From Nocardioides aromaticivorans (GTDB lineage Bacteria; Actinomycetota; Actinomycetes; Propionibacteriales; Nocardioidaceae): a stretch of DNA of 64,000 bases. A model generated the notes under the pieces. The model ran no database searches and was not told the DNA's origin. It worked only from the letters and a program-made list of their open reading frames with translations. Made by a program: the position numbers and the translations under genes. This document shows, in pieces, positions 7,996 to 16,152 of this stretch. How positions within the stretch are numbered: the stretch's first letter is position 1; every line of letters begins with the position of its first letter. Location of the stretch: positions 2,542,001 to 2,606,000 of the forward strand of contig NZ_JACBZM010000001.1 in NCBI RefSeq assembly GCF_013408525.1. Direction: 5' to 3'.

Positions 7996-9350
7996 CGGGG
8001 TACGCCGCCCTCGACGTCGGAGACGTCGACCAGCGGCAGGTCTCCACGCGTGCGGACCTCGTGCCGAGGGACGGCACAGCGCGGCGTTCCGTGGCCCACG
8101 CGGCAGCCTTCGATGCGGTGGTCTACGGGCTCCCGGCCGCCTACCAGTACGCCCAGATGTGCCGGCAGTACGCCGAGACCGGTGTCCCCACCGGCCAGTT
8201 CGTCCACGAGCGGCGCCTCGCCGCTCCCGGGTTCGCCGCCTTCCGGGTGCCGAACGTGGACACCCTGTACTCGAACGCGTGGCTCGACCTGCGGGAGGGG
8301 CCCGTGGCGATCGACCTGCCCGACTTCGGGGATCGCTACTTCACGCTGAACCTGCTCGACGCGTTCGGCAACGCCTCCAACATCAGCCGGCGGACCGTCG
8401 GACCGGCACGCGAGGTCTGGTTGGTCGCGCCGGGTGACGACGCCGGCGTGCCGGACGACGCCGTCCGGCTCCGTGTCGCCTCCCGCCTGATGTGGGTGCT
8501 GATGCGGATCCAGGTCCGGGGGGACGACCTTGCCGAGATCCACCGGCTCCAGGACTCGGTGCTCCTGCGTCCGGTCCGGGGCGGCCGTGGCGTCGCCGCG
8601 GGTGCGACGAGCGTGGTCGGGGAGGTCGTCGACCCCGACGCCGTCGTCACCGACTGGGAGGCCTTCTTCCACGCGATGGACGGTGCCCTCCGTCTCGGCG
8701 GGGTGCCCGCGGACGAGACGGCGCTCGTCCGTCGCTTCGCGGTGCTGGGGTTGGCGGGGACCGCTGCGTTCCGACCCGGGCTCCTGGACGAGGAGACGCG
8801 GGCGGGGGCCGCGAGCGGGTTCGCCGCGGCCATGGGTGTCATCGACGCCTGCCGGCCGCAGCTCGGAGAACCGGTGCCGACCGGCTGGACGAAGGTCTGC
8901 GACAAGGGCGCCCACGGCGCCAACTTCCTCAGCCGGGCGGTCATGAACCACGTCGGTCTCGCCGCCAACGTCGTCGAGGAGAACACCTCGTTCAACACCT
9001 ACGTGGACGGCGAGGGACGGCCCCTCGGCGGGGCGGCGGGCGGCTACCTGCTGACGATGGAGCGTCCGCCGCCGGCGGGGGCGTTCTGGAGCGTCACCCT
9101 GTACGACGACAGCGGATTCCTCGTGCCGAGCGCCATCGATCGCTCCTCGGTCGGCAGCGCCACGCCGGGCCTCCTGCTGGACGTCGACGGCTCGGTCACC
9201 GTCTCCATCAGCGCCGAGGACCCCGGTGTCGGGGCGAACTGGCTCCCGGCGCCACGCGGGCGCTTCTTCCTGGTGCTGCGCATCTACGAGCCGCTCGCGG
9301 ACGCGCTCAGTGGCGCCTGGCTGCCCGGTCCGGTGCGTCCCGTGGCGTGA
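7992..9350 (+). CDS. DUF1254/DUF1214 domain protein, second copy
   Basis: A 452-residue paralogue of the preceding protein, again starting at a GTG that overlaps the upstream stop. It repeats the same landmarks: PNVDTLYSNAWLDLREGPVAI, GDRYFTLNLLDAFGNASN, FWSVTLYDDSGFLV and ANWLPAPRGRFFLVLRIYEP. The two copies are clearly diverged, so this is an old duplication or heterodimer pair rather than a recent repeat. Function is unknown. The gene converges on a DUF202 gene with only 6 bp between stops. Confidence 0.85.
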   Translation: MTGYAALDVGDVDQRQVSTRADLVPRDGTARRSVAHAAAFDAVVYGLPAAYQYAQMCRQYAETGVPTGQFVHERRLAAPGFAAFRVPNVDTLYSNAWLDLREGPVAIDLPDFGDRYFTLNLLDAFGNASNISRRTVGPAREVWLVAPGDDAGVPDDAVRLRVASRLMWVLMRIQVRGDDLAEIHRLQDSVLLRPVRGGRGVAAGATSVVGEVVDPDAVVTDWEAFFHAMDGALRLGGVPADETALVRRFAVLGLAGTAAFRPGLLDEETRAGAASGFAAAMGVIDACRPQLGEPVPTGWTKVCDKGAHGANFLSRAVMNHVGLAANVVEENTSFNTYVDGEGRPLGGAAGGYLLTMERPPPAGAFWSVTLYDDSGFLVPSAIDRSSVGSATPGLLLDVDGSVTVSISAEDPGVGANWLPAPRGRFFLVLRIYEPLADALSGAWLPGPVRPVA

Positions 9351-9356
9351 GGGCTA

Positions 9357-9635
9357 TCAGCCGCGAACGACGGTGACCAACGCGCAGGCGGCGATCATGA
9401 CGGCGGTGAGTGACTGGGCCGCCAGGCGCACCCCGGTCGAGTCCCGCAGCAGGGGAGCGGCTCCGGTCGAGGCCGCCAGTGCGACGGCCGCCAGCAGGAC
9501 CGGCCCGATGGGCGCGGAGGGGGCGGTCAGGTGGAGCAGAGCCAGCGTTGCGGCGCCGGTGCTGAGCATCGTCCGCGTGCCGGCGAGGCGGGTGCGCTCC
9601 GCCTGGAGGCCCGGATCCCGTGGAGGGTCGCTCAC
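9357..9635 (-). CDS. DUF202 family small membrane protein
   Basis: A 92-residue protein starting with GTG (9633-9635), which overlaps the TGA of the upstream DUF202 gene. The N-terminal QAERTRLAGTRTMLS segment followed by two or three hydrophobic helices is the DUF202 (YidH-like) pattern: a conserved ER-T/RxxLAWxRT-type helix leading into membrane segments. Function is unknown. The pair is translationally coupled and could form a hetero-oligomer in the membrane. Confidence 0.7.
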   Translation of the reverse strand: MSDPPRDPGLQAERTRLAGTRTMLSTGAATLALLHLTAPSAPIGPVLLAAVALAASTGAAPLLRDSTGVRLAAQSLTAVMIAACALVTVVRG

Positions 9636-10015
9636 CGCACCAGCACCAGGAACGCGGCGGTCGTGGCCACGGCCACCAGGACGGCGCAGGCGGCGGCCCC
9701 GGCCCGGAACCCGGGGAGCGGCTCGCCTCTCCGAATGGCACGTTCGCCCGCACTCCAGCGTGCCCACGCCAGGACTGCGCCCGCTCCGCCCAGCGCCACC
9801 AGAGCCCCGGCGACTGCCTGGACGACCGGCCGGGGATAGCCCGTCGCGAAGGCGTCGAGCGCGACGGCACCGGCCACCAGGGCCATCGACGTCCGCAGCC
9901 ACGCGAGGAACGTCCGCTCGTTCGCGAGGGAGAATCGGTAGTCGGGCTCGGCGCCGGTGCCGTAGACGCGGGCGGGCCACCGCTGTCGTCGTGCCGGCCC
10001 GGACTCAGCGCCCAT
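9632..10015 (-). CDS. DUF202 (YidH-like) membrane protein
   Basis: A 127-residue protein with the DUF202 motif RFSLANERTFLAWLRTSMALVAGAVA near residue 30 and three predicted membrane helices. Its start overlaps the end of the adh gene by 11 bp, and its stop overlaps the next DUF202 gene, so all three are probably co-translated from one transcript. The family has no firmly assigned biochemical function; an accessory membrane role is only a guess. Confidence 0.8.
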   Translation of the reverse strand: MGAESGPARRQRWPARVYGTGAEPDYRFSLANERTFLAWLRTSMALVAGAVALDAFATGYPRPVVQAVAGALVALGGAGAVLAWARWSAGERAIRRGEPLPGFRAGAAACAVLVAVATTAAFLVLVR

Positions 10016-10985
10016 CGTGCTGCCCGCCCTCGAACACGACGACCAGCCGCCCCCGTACGTCGCCGGCGCGCAGGCGCTCGATCCCGCGCGGGACGTCGTC
10101 GAAGCCGATCCGCTCGACGGTCGGTGCCAGCGCGCCGCTGGCCAGGTGCTGGTAGACCGCGGCGATGTCGTCGCGGGTGCCGCCCGACGAGCCGTGGATC
10201 CGTGCCTTCTGGTGGATGACGTCGGCGGTGGTCAGCGTGGTGTGCTCGGCGCCCAGGCCGACCATCACGACGTCGCCGCCGACGCGGATCGCCTGCACGG
10301 CCGCCTCGGTGGTCGTGCCGAAGCCCGCGAAGTCGATGACGACGTCGAGGCCGAGGCCGCGCAGGTCCTCGGCCCGCTCGTGGAGCCCGGCGAGGCCCCA
10401 TCCGGCCGCGAGGGAGCGTGCCGCCGTACTCGTGTCGGCTCCGTGGACCTCGGCGCCGAGGTGGACGGCGAGCTGGGCGCCGAGCTGGCCGAGGCCCCCG
10501 AGGCCGATGACGCCGACGCGGCTGCCCGCGCGGACGCCGCCGACCACCGCGACCGCGTGGTACGACGTCATGCCGGCGTCGGTGCCGGTGGCGGCGAGCT
10601 CGTCGCTCAGCCCGTCGGGCACCGCGACGAGGTCACCGGCCGGGGCCAGGTGGTGGCTCGCGTAGCCGCCGTCGCGGCTGTAGCCGGGAACGGTGCTGCC
10701 CTGCGGATGGACGCCGACCCGCTGGCCCGTCGTCCAGCCGGTGACATCCGTGCCGACGGCGACGACCTCGCCGGCGATCTCGTGCCCGAGGGTGATCGGG
10801 TTGCGCGTGATGTTCACGGCCCATGAGGGCTCGTCGAGCTCGCCCACGTCCGAGTGGCACATGCCAGCAGCGCGCACGCGCACCAACACCTCGTCGGGAC
10901 CGGGAGCGGGCACCGGGACCTCGTGGAGCTGGAGCGGACGTCCGGTCCCGGTCCAGCGCCAAGCCGACATCATCGGAGTCTTCAT
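10005..10985 (-). CDS. zinc-type alcohol dehydrogenase lacking the structural-zinc loop
   Basis: A 326-residue medium-chain dehydrogenase. The catalytic zinc site is suggested by AAGMCHSD and TLGHEIAGEV. The usual third ligand Cys is replaced in TGTDAGMTSYHA, where Asp may substitute. The four-cysteine structural-zinc loop is absent: the chain passes directly from VGVHPQG to YSRDGGYASH. The Rossmann GLGGLGQLGAQLA motif binds NAD(P). It would oxidise an alcohol or reduce an aldehyde or ketone of the pathway. A TetR-type operator begins 5 bp upstream of the ATG. ATGs at codons 5-6 are alternative starts. Confidence 0.85.
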   Translation of the reverse strand: MKTPMMSAWRWTGTGRPLQLHEVPVPAPGPDEVLVRVRAAGMCHSDVGELDEPSWAVNITRNPITLGHEIAGEVVAVGTDVTGWTTGQRVGVHPQGSTVPGYSRDGGYASHHLAPAGDLVAVPDGLSDELAATGTDAGMTSYHAVAVVGGVRAGSRVGVIGLGGLGQLGAQLAVHLGAEVHGADTSTAARSLAAGWGLAGLHERAEDLRGLGLDVVIDFAGFGTTTEAAVQAIRVGGDVVMVGLGAEHTTLTTADVIHQKARIHGSSGGTRDDIAAVYQHLASGALAPTVERIGFDDVPRGIERLRAGDVRGRLVVVFEGGQHDGR

Positions 10986-10989
10986 AAAC

Positions 10990-11002
10990 TGAATTTAGTT
11001 CA
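10990..11002 (+). promoter_or_regulatory. TGAA-N5-TTCA operator in the adh / CurA-like divergent region
   Basis: CTGAATTTAGTTCAG (10989-11003) is a perfect 5-bp inverted repeat with a 5-bp centre, the best copy in the window. It lies between divergent genes. A -10-like TACAGT (11004-11009) follows for the rightward gene, so one bound repressor could silence both. Confidence 0.65.
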
Positions 11003-11044
11003 GTACAGTCGCGGGTGTCCACACACCGAGTGCCGAGGAGAGAC

Positions 11045-12076
11045 ATGAAGAGCCGTGCGCTGCAGGTCGCTGCCCACCCGCGGGGCGAGGTCGGGCCCGA
11101 GCACTTCGAGGTCGTCCCCGTCGAGCTCCCCGACCCCGACCAGCTCGCCGCAGGCTCGGTGCTGGTCCGCAACACCTGGACCTCCGTCGACCCCGGGATG
11201 AGGCTCCGGCTGCGTCCCGCGGCACCCGACGGCTACTTCACCGCCTTCGACCTGCACGCGCCGATGGACGGCGTCCTCACGATCGGTGAGGTCGTCGCGT
11301 CCCGGGCCGACGGGTTCGAGCCGGGCGACGTCGTCTGGCACTCCCTGGGCTGGCGGGAGCACGCCGTGGTGCGCGCGGGCGAGAGCGCCATGAACGGCGT
11401 CGGGACGCTGCGCGTGCTCGACCCGGGCGACGCGCCGCACCAGCACTTCCTCGGGCCGCTCGGGCCGATGGGCCTGACGGCGTACGCCGGCCTCGCGGTC
11501 GTCGACGGCCTCAGCGGCGGGCGGGTCCTGTGGGTGTCGGCGGCCGCCGGAGCCGTCGGCTCCCTGGTCGTCCAGATCGCCCGCAACCTCGGCCACCGGG
11601 TGGTCGCGAGCGCCGGATCGGACGAGAAGGTCGCCTGGCTGCGCGACGACCTGGGCGTCGCGGCGTTCAACCACCGGTCCGAGCCGTTGGGGGAGGCGCT
11701 GGCACGCCTGGCCCCCGAGGGCATCGACCTGTACTTCGACAACGTCGGCGGCGAGCACCTCGAGGCGGCGCTCGACGCGATGACCATGCACGGGCGCATC
11801 GCCCTGTGCGGCTCGATCTCGGACTACGAGTCGGAGCCCACCGGTCCGCGCAACATCTTCCTCGCGACCGCCAAGCACCTGACGCTGTCCGGCTTCCGCG
11901 GCAGCCTGCACCTCGACCTGCTCGAGGAGATGCAGCAACGGATGGCCGGCTGGATCCGCGACGGCCGGCTGGTCGCACCCGAGACCGTCTACGACGGCCT
12001 CGAGCAGGCCCCGCGCGCGATGGCGGACATGCTCGCGGGCCGCACGACCGGCAAGACGCTGGTCCGCCTCGGCTGA
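11045..12076 (+). CDS. NADP-dependent oxidoreductase, CurA/prostaglandin-reductase-like MDR
   Basis: A 343-residue zinc-independent medium-chain reductase. N-terminal RNTWTSVDPGMRLRL, the nucleotide-binding VSAAAGAVGSLVVQIA, and YFDNVGGEHLEAAL with GRIALCGSISDYE are hallmarks of the leukotriene/prostaglandin reductase and CurA group. These enzymes reduce the alpha,beta double bond of enones with NADPH. The ATG at 11045 follows AGGAGAG; an upstream in-frame start at 11015 lacks one. It is followed by an SDR gene 45 bp downstream and is probably controlled by the operator at 10990. Confidence 0.88.
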   Translation: MKSRALQVAAHPRGEVGPEHFEVVPVELPDPDQLAAGSVLVRNTWTSVDPGMRLRLRPAAPDGYFTAFDLHAPMDGVLTIGEVVASRADGFEPGDVVWHSLGWREHAVVRAGESAMNGVGTLRVLDPGDAPHQHFLGPLGPMGLTAYAGLAVVDGLSGGRVLWVSAAAGAVGSLVVQIARNLGHRVVASAGSDEKVAWLRDDLGVAAFNHRSEPLGEALARLAPEGIDLYFDNVGGEHLEAALDAMTMHGRIALCGSISDYESEPTGPRNIFLATAKHLTLSGFRGSLHLDLLEEMQQRMAGWIRDGRLVAPETVYDGLEQAPRAMADMLAGRTTGKTLVRLG

Positions 12077-12121
12077 GTCGACCTCGACCGGCCGCCACCA
12101 CCAACGAGAGGAAGCACCACC

Positions 12122-12889
12122 ATGGGTCGTTTCGACGGGCGAGTCGCCGTCATCACCGGAGCAGCGCGCGGGATCGGGTTCGGCACCGCCACCCGGTTCG
12201 CCGAGGAGGGCGCGTCGGTCGCGATCGTCGACCTCGACGAGACCGCGGCCGCCGAGGCCGCCGCGAAGCTGCCGCTCACCGAGGGTGCGAAGGCCATCGG
12301 CGTGGGCGCCAACGTCTCCGACGGCGCGTCGGTCGACGCCGCCATCGAGCGGGTCGTCACCGAGCTGGGTGGGATCCACGTCCTGGTGAACAACGCGGGC
12401 ATCACCCGCGACAACCTCCTGTTCAAGATGACCGAGGAGGACTGGGACCTGGTGATGGGGGTGCACCTCAAGGGTGCGTTCTTGATGACCAAGGCCGCGC
12501 AGAAGCACTTCGTGGAGCAGAAGTACGGCAAGGTCGTGAACATCTCCTCGATCTCGGCGCTGGGCAACCGGGGGCAGGCCAACTACTCGGCCGCGAAGAT
12601 GGGCGTGCAGGGCTTCACCCGCACCCTGGGCATCGAGCTGGGCCCGTTCGGGATCAACGTCAACGCGGTCGCGCCGGGCTTCATCGCGACCGAGATGACC
12701 GACGCCACCGCGGCCCGGCTGAAGATGGACGTCGACGAGTTCCGCCGCCTCAACGCCGACGCCGTCCCGGTCAGGCGGGTCGGTCAGCCGGACGACATCG
12801 CGGCCGCGGTCACCTTCCTGTCGGCCGACGAGTCGTCGTACGTCACTGGCCAGACGCTCTACGTCGACGGCGGCGCCAGCATCGGCTGA
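12122..12889 (+). CDS. SDR oxidoreductase, FabG-like 3-oxoacyl reductase / 3-hydroxyacyl dehydrogenase
   Basis: A 255-residue short-chain dehydrogenase with TGAARGIG near residue 11, NNAGITRDNLLFKM (a FabG-typical stretch), the catalytic Ser in NISSISALGN, YSAAKMG and the end TGQTLYVDGGASIG. FabG-like members interconvert 3-oxo- and 3-hydroxyacyl thioesters, so it fits the MaoC/acyl-CoA ligase theme. AGAGGAAG precedes the ATG. It is the last gene of the CurA-like transcript; no obvious terminator follows before the glycine riboswitch. Confidence 0.9.
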   Translation: MGRFDGRVAVITGAARGIGFGTATRFAEEGASVAIVDLDETAAAEAAAKLPLTEGAKAIGVGANVSDGASVDAAIERVVTELGGIHVLVNNAGITRDNLLFKMTEEDWDLVMGVHLKGAFLMTKAAQKHFVEQKYGKVVNISSISALGNRGQANYSAAKMGVQGFTRTLGIELGPFGINVNAVAPGFIATEMTDATAARLKMDVDEFRRLNADAVPVRRVGQPDDIAAAVTFLSADESSYVTGQTLYVDGGASIG

Positions 12890-12984
12890 CGCAGGCGTGC
12901 CGTCCGCGCCGGAGGGGAATGGGACCCGGGCGGCCACGACCTGTAGCCTCGCCGCACACAACTCCACACCGGCCGTTCGAAGCC

Positions 12985-13180
12985 GCAGCAGGAGAGACCC
13001 CGCCTGACCCGATGGGTCGCGACGGGGCGCCGTAGGAGCAACTCTCCCCGAGAAACTCTCAGGCCCCATCACTGCGCGGCGAGGCAACTCTGGAAAGACA
13101 GGACCCATGTCCTGCGCCCACGGTGCAAGCCGCTCGTCGCGGTGAAGCTCTCAGGCACCCATGACAGAGCGGGGAGGCAG
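12985..13180 (+). ncRNA. tandem glycine riboswitch (two gcvT aptamers)
   Basis: Two consecutive glycine aptamers are recognisable. The first has GGAGAGACC near 12991, GCGCCGTAGGAGCAA near 13028 and AAACTCTCAGGC near 13053. The second has CTCTGGAAAG near 13089, a GCGCCCACGGTGCAAGCC core near 13115, and AGCTCTCAGGC with ACAGAG near 13146-13169. Paired aptamers binding glycine upstream of gcvT normally switch the cleavage genes on when glycine is abundant. The gcvT start lies about 43 nt after the second aptamer, so control of translation or of a nearby attenuator is possible; no clear terminator stem is evident. Confidence 0.9.
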
Positions 13181-13222
13181 ACCAGCAGGGTGCCGTGCAC
13201 CCTCGACCCCGGGAGCCTCCGC

Positions 13223-14353
13223 ATGGCAACGAACGACCCCACCCCGCGCACCACCCCGCTGCACGCGGTCCACACCGCACTGGGCGCCAACTTCACGGAC
13301 TTCGCCGGCTGGCAGATGCCGGTCCGCTACAGCTCGGAGCTCGCCGAGCACCGGGCCGTGCGCACGACGGCGGGCCTCTTCGACCTCACCCACATGGGCG
13401 AGATCGAGCTGACCGGCCCGGGTGCCGGCGCCGCGCTCGACCACGCCCTCGTCGGTCGTCCGTCGGCGATCGGCGTCGGCCGCGCCCGCTACTCGATGAT
13501 CTGCGCCGAGGACGGCGGGATCATCGACGACCTCGTCGTCTACCGCCTCGCCGAGGAGCACTACCTCGTCGTCGCGAACGCCAGCAATGTCGCCGTCGTC
13601 GCCCCCGAGGTGGCCGCCGGCGCCGACGGGTACGACGTCGAGGTCCGCGACACGTCGGAGGAGTGGGCGCTGCTGGCGGTCCAGGGCCCGGCGTCGGCCG
13701 CGATCGTCGCGGAGCTGACCGAGCTCGACGTGCCGTCGCTGAGGTACTACGCCATCGACGCCGGCACGGTCGCTGCCCCTGACGGCGCAGTCGAGGTGCT
13801 GCTCGCGCGGACGGGCTACACCGGCGAGGACGGCTTCGAGGTCTACTGCCGGCCGTCCGACGCGGAGGCCGTCTGGGCCGCGCTGCAGCAGGCGGGGGAG
13901 CCGCACGGCCTCGTCCCCGCGGGCCTCGCCTGCCGCGACACGCTGCGCCTGGAGGCGGGGATGCCGCTCTACGGCCACGAGCTGAGCCGCGACACGACGC
14001 CGTACGAGGCCAACCTGGGCCGGGTCGTCGTCCTCGACAAGCCGGACGGCTTCGTCGGGCACGAGGCGCTCGCGAAGCGCAAGGAGCAGGGCCCGGAGCG
14101 CGTGCTCGTCGGGCTGGTCTCCACCGGCCGCCGCTCGCCGCGCGCGGGCTACCCGGTCGTCGACCCGGCCACCGGCGCCGAGGTCGGCGAGGTCACCAGC
14201 GGCGCGCCGTCGCCGACGCTGGAGAAGCCGGTCGCGATGGCCTACGTGCCGCCGCACCTCGCGGCGCCCGGCACCCGGGTCTCCGTCTTGCTGCGCGGCT
14301 CCCTCGAGGACGCCGACGTCGTCGAGCTCCCCTTCTACACCCGCAACCGCTGA
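13223..14353 (+). CDS. gcvT: glycine cleavage system T protein (aminomethyltransferase)
   Basis: A 376-residue tetrahydrofolate-dependent aminomethyltransferase. It starts [26 protein letters not shown], has the folate-binding region [18 protein letters not shown], and later [12 protein letters not shown] and [12 protein letters not shown], all GcvT signatures. It releases ammonia and methylene-THF from the aminomethyl-lipoyl group on GcvH. ATG 13223 is used because earlier in-frame starts fall inside the riboswitch; GGGAG lies about 7 nt upstream. It is co-transcribed with gcvH and sdaA under the glycine riboswitch; no gcvP is present in the window. Confidence 0.95.
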   Translation: MATNDPTPRTTPLHAVHTALGANFTDFAGWQMPVRYSSELAEHRAVRTTAGLFDLTHMGEIELTGPGAGAALDHALVGRPSAIGVGRARYSMICAEDGGIIDDLVVYRLAEEHYLVVANASNVAVVAPEVAAGADGYDVEVRDTSEEWALLAVQGPASAAIVAELTELDVPSLRYYAIDAGTVAAPDGAVEVLLARTGYTGEDGFEVYCRPSDAEAVWAALQQAGEPHGLVPAGLACRDTLRLEAGMPLYGHELSRDTTPYEANLGRVVVLDKPDGFVGHEALAKRKEQGPERVLVGLVSTGRRSPRAGYPVVDPATGAEVGEVTSGAPSPTLEKPVAMAYVPPHLAAPGTRVSVLLRGSLEDADVVELPFYTRNR

Positions 14354-14373
14354 CCCACCTCGAGGAGAAGACG

Positions 14374-14745
14374 ATGAGCAACCCCACGAACCTCCAGTAC
14401 TCCGCCGAGCACGAGTGGGTCGCCCTCGACGGCGACACCGCGCGTGTCGGCGTGACGGCCTACGCCGCCGACGCTCTCGGCGACATCGTGTACGTCGACC
14501 TGCCGGCCGTCGGCGACACCGTCACCGCGGGCCAGACCTGCGGCGAGCTCGAGTCCACCAAGTCCGTCAGCGACCTCTACTCGCCGGTGACCGGCGAGGT
14601 CGTCGAGGTCAACGAGGACGTCGACGGCGACCCGAGCCTGGTCAACAGCGACCCCTTCGGCCGCGGCTGGCTCCTCGTCGTCAAGGTGACCGCCACCGTC
14701 GACCTGCTCGACGCTGCCGCGTACGACGCGCTGCTCGAGGCCTGA
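14374..14745 (+). CDS. gcvH: glycine cleavage system H protein
   Basis: A 123-residue lipoyl carrier. The lipoylation site is Lys63 in [16 protein letters not shown], and EHEWV at the start and GRGWL near the end are standard. It shuttles the aminomethyl group between the P, T and L proteins. It lies 20 bp after gcvT, with GAGGAG before its ATG, and 24 bp before sdaA. Confidence 0.96.
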   Translation: MSNPTNLQYSAEHEWVALDGDTARVGVTAYAADALGDIVYVDLPAVGDTVTAGQTCGELESTKSVSDLYSPVTGEVVEVNEDVDGDPSLVNSDPFGRGWLLVVKVTATVDLLDAAAYDALLEA

Positions 14746-14769
14746 GGTGCTCGAGCGGGAGGTCGCGTC

Positions 14770-16140
14770 GTGCCCCTGAGCACCTTCGACCTCTACTCCA
14801 TCGGCATCGGTCCGTCGTCGTCACACACGGTGGGGCCGATGCGCGCCGCGAAGACCTTCGTCGACGGCCTCGTCCACGACAGGCTCCTCGATGCGACCGT
14901 ACGGGTGAAGGCCGAGCTGTTCGGGTCGCTGGGGGCGACCGGGCACGGCCACGGCTCGGAGGGCGCCGTCGTGCTCGGGCTCGAGGGGGAGCTGCCGGCG
15001 ACCGTGGACGTCGCCGCCGCGCGCGGCCGGCTCGACGTCGTACGACGCGACGGGGCGATCGACCTCGCCGGCAGGCGGACCGTCCGCTTCGACGCCGCCG
15101 AGGACCTCGTGCTGCACCGGCGCCGCTCGCTGCCCGCGCACCCGAACGGGATGACCTTCACGGCGTACGGCATCGAGGGTGCCTTCCGCGAGCGGACCTA
15201 CTACTCGGTCGGCGGTGGGTTCGTCGTCGACGAGGACGCGGTCGGTGCCGACCGCGTGGTGGTGGACCGGACGGAGGTCCGGTACCCCTTCACCACCGGC
15301 GCCCAGCTGCTCGCCATCTGCGAGGAGACCGGGCTGCGGGTCAGCGACGTGATGCTCGCCAACGAGCTGTCGTGGCGCAGCGAGGACGAGGTGCGCGCCG
15401 GGCTGCTGGAGATCTGGGCGGTCATGCAGGAGTGCGTCCGCGCCGGCTGCAGCGCCGAGGGCCTGCTCCCCGGCGGGCTGAAGGTGCCGCGCCGCGCGCC
15501 GGGCCTGCACGCCGACCTCTGCGCCCGGGCCGAGGGCGGCGACCCGCTCGACGTCATCGACTGGGTCAACCTGTTCGCGCTCGCGGTGAACGAGGAGAAC
15601 GCCTCGGGTGGTCGCGTCGTCACCGCGCCCACCAACGGCGCGGCGGGGATCATCCCGGCGGTGCTGCACTACTACGTGCGCTTCGTCCGGGGCGCGGACG
15701 ACGACGGGGTGGTGCGCTTCCTGCTCACCGCCGCCGCCGTCGGGATCCTGTTCAAGGAGAACGCCTCGATCTCGGGCGCCGAGGTCGGCTGCCAGGGCGA
15801 GGTCGGGTCGGCCTGCGCGATGGCCGCCGGTGCGCTGTGCGAGGTGCTCGGCGGGACGCCGACCCAGGTCGAGAACGCCGCCGAGGTGGGCATCGAGCAC
15901 AACCTCGGGTTGACCTGCGACCCGATCGGCGGGCTGGTGCAGATCCCCTGCATCGAGCGCAACGCGATCGCCTCGGTGAAGGCGATCAACGCCGCCCGGT
16001 TGGCGATCAACGGGACCGGCCACCACAAGGTGTCGCTGGACAAGGCGATCAGGACCATGCGCGACACCGGTCGCGACATGCACGTGAAGTACAAGGAGAC
16101 CTCGCGCGGAGGTCTCGCCGTCAATGTCATCGAGTGCTGA
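14770..16140 (+). CDS. sdaA: L-serine ammonia-lyase, iron-sulfur, single-chain type
   Basis: A 456-residue [4Fe-4S] serine dehydratase. The N-terminal beta domain has [18 protein letters not shown]. The catalytic alpha domain has the cysteines of [12 protein letters not shown] and [13 protein letters not shown], which hold the cluster. It converts serine to pyruvate and ammonia. Behind gcvT-gcvH and a glycine riboswitch, it completes a route in which glycine is turned into serine (via GlyA, not in the window) and then pyruvate. The GTG at 14770 is the start. Confidence 0.95.
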   Translation: MPLSTFDLYSIGIGPSSSHTVGPMRAAKTFVDGLVHDRLLDATVRVKAELFGSLGATGHGHGSEGAVVLGLEGELPATVDVAAARGRLDVVRRDGAIDLAGRRTVRFDAAEDLVLHRRRSLPAHPNGMTFTAYGIEGAFRERTYYSVGGGFVVDEDAVGADRVVVDRTEVRYPFTTGAQLLAICEETGLRVSDVMLANELSWRSEDEVRAGLLEIWAVMQECVRAGCSAEGLLPGGLKVPRRAPGLHADLCARAEGGDPLDVIDWVNLFALAVNEENASGGRVVTAPTNGAAGIIPAVLHYYVRFVRGADDDGVVRFLLTAAAVGILFKENASISGAEVGCQGEVGSACAMAAGALCEVLGGTPTQVENAAEVGIEHNLGLTCDPIGGLVQIPCIERNAIASVKAINAARLAINGTGHHKVSLDKAIRTMRDTGRDMHVKYKETSRGGLAVNVIEC

Positions 16141-16152
16141 CGAGGCGAGGCA

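Noticed and set aside
11000..13108. 702-residue open frame on the minus strand
   Set aside because: It lies antisense to the CurA-like and SDR genes and the riboswitch. It is a G/C-bias shadow with acidic/Arg-Val-rich low-complexity translation and no domain.
13142..13222. N-terminal extension of GcvT
   Set aside because: The in-frame start is within the second glycine aptamer. The GcvT family begins at the ATG at 13223.
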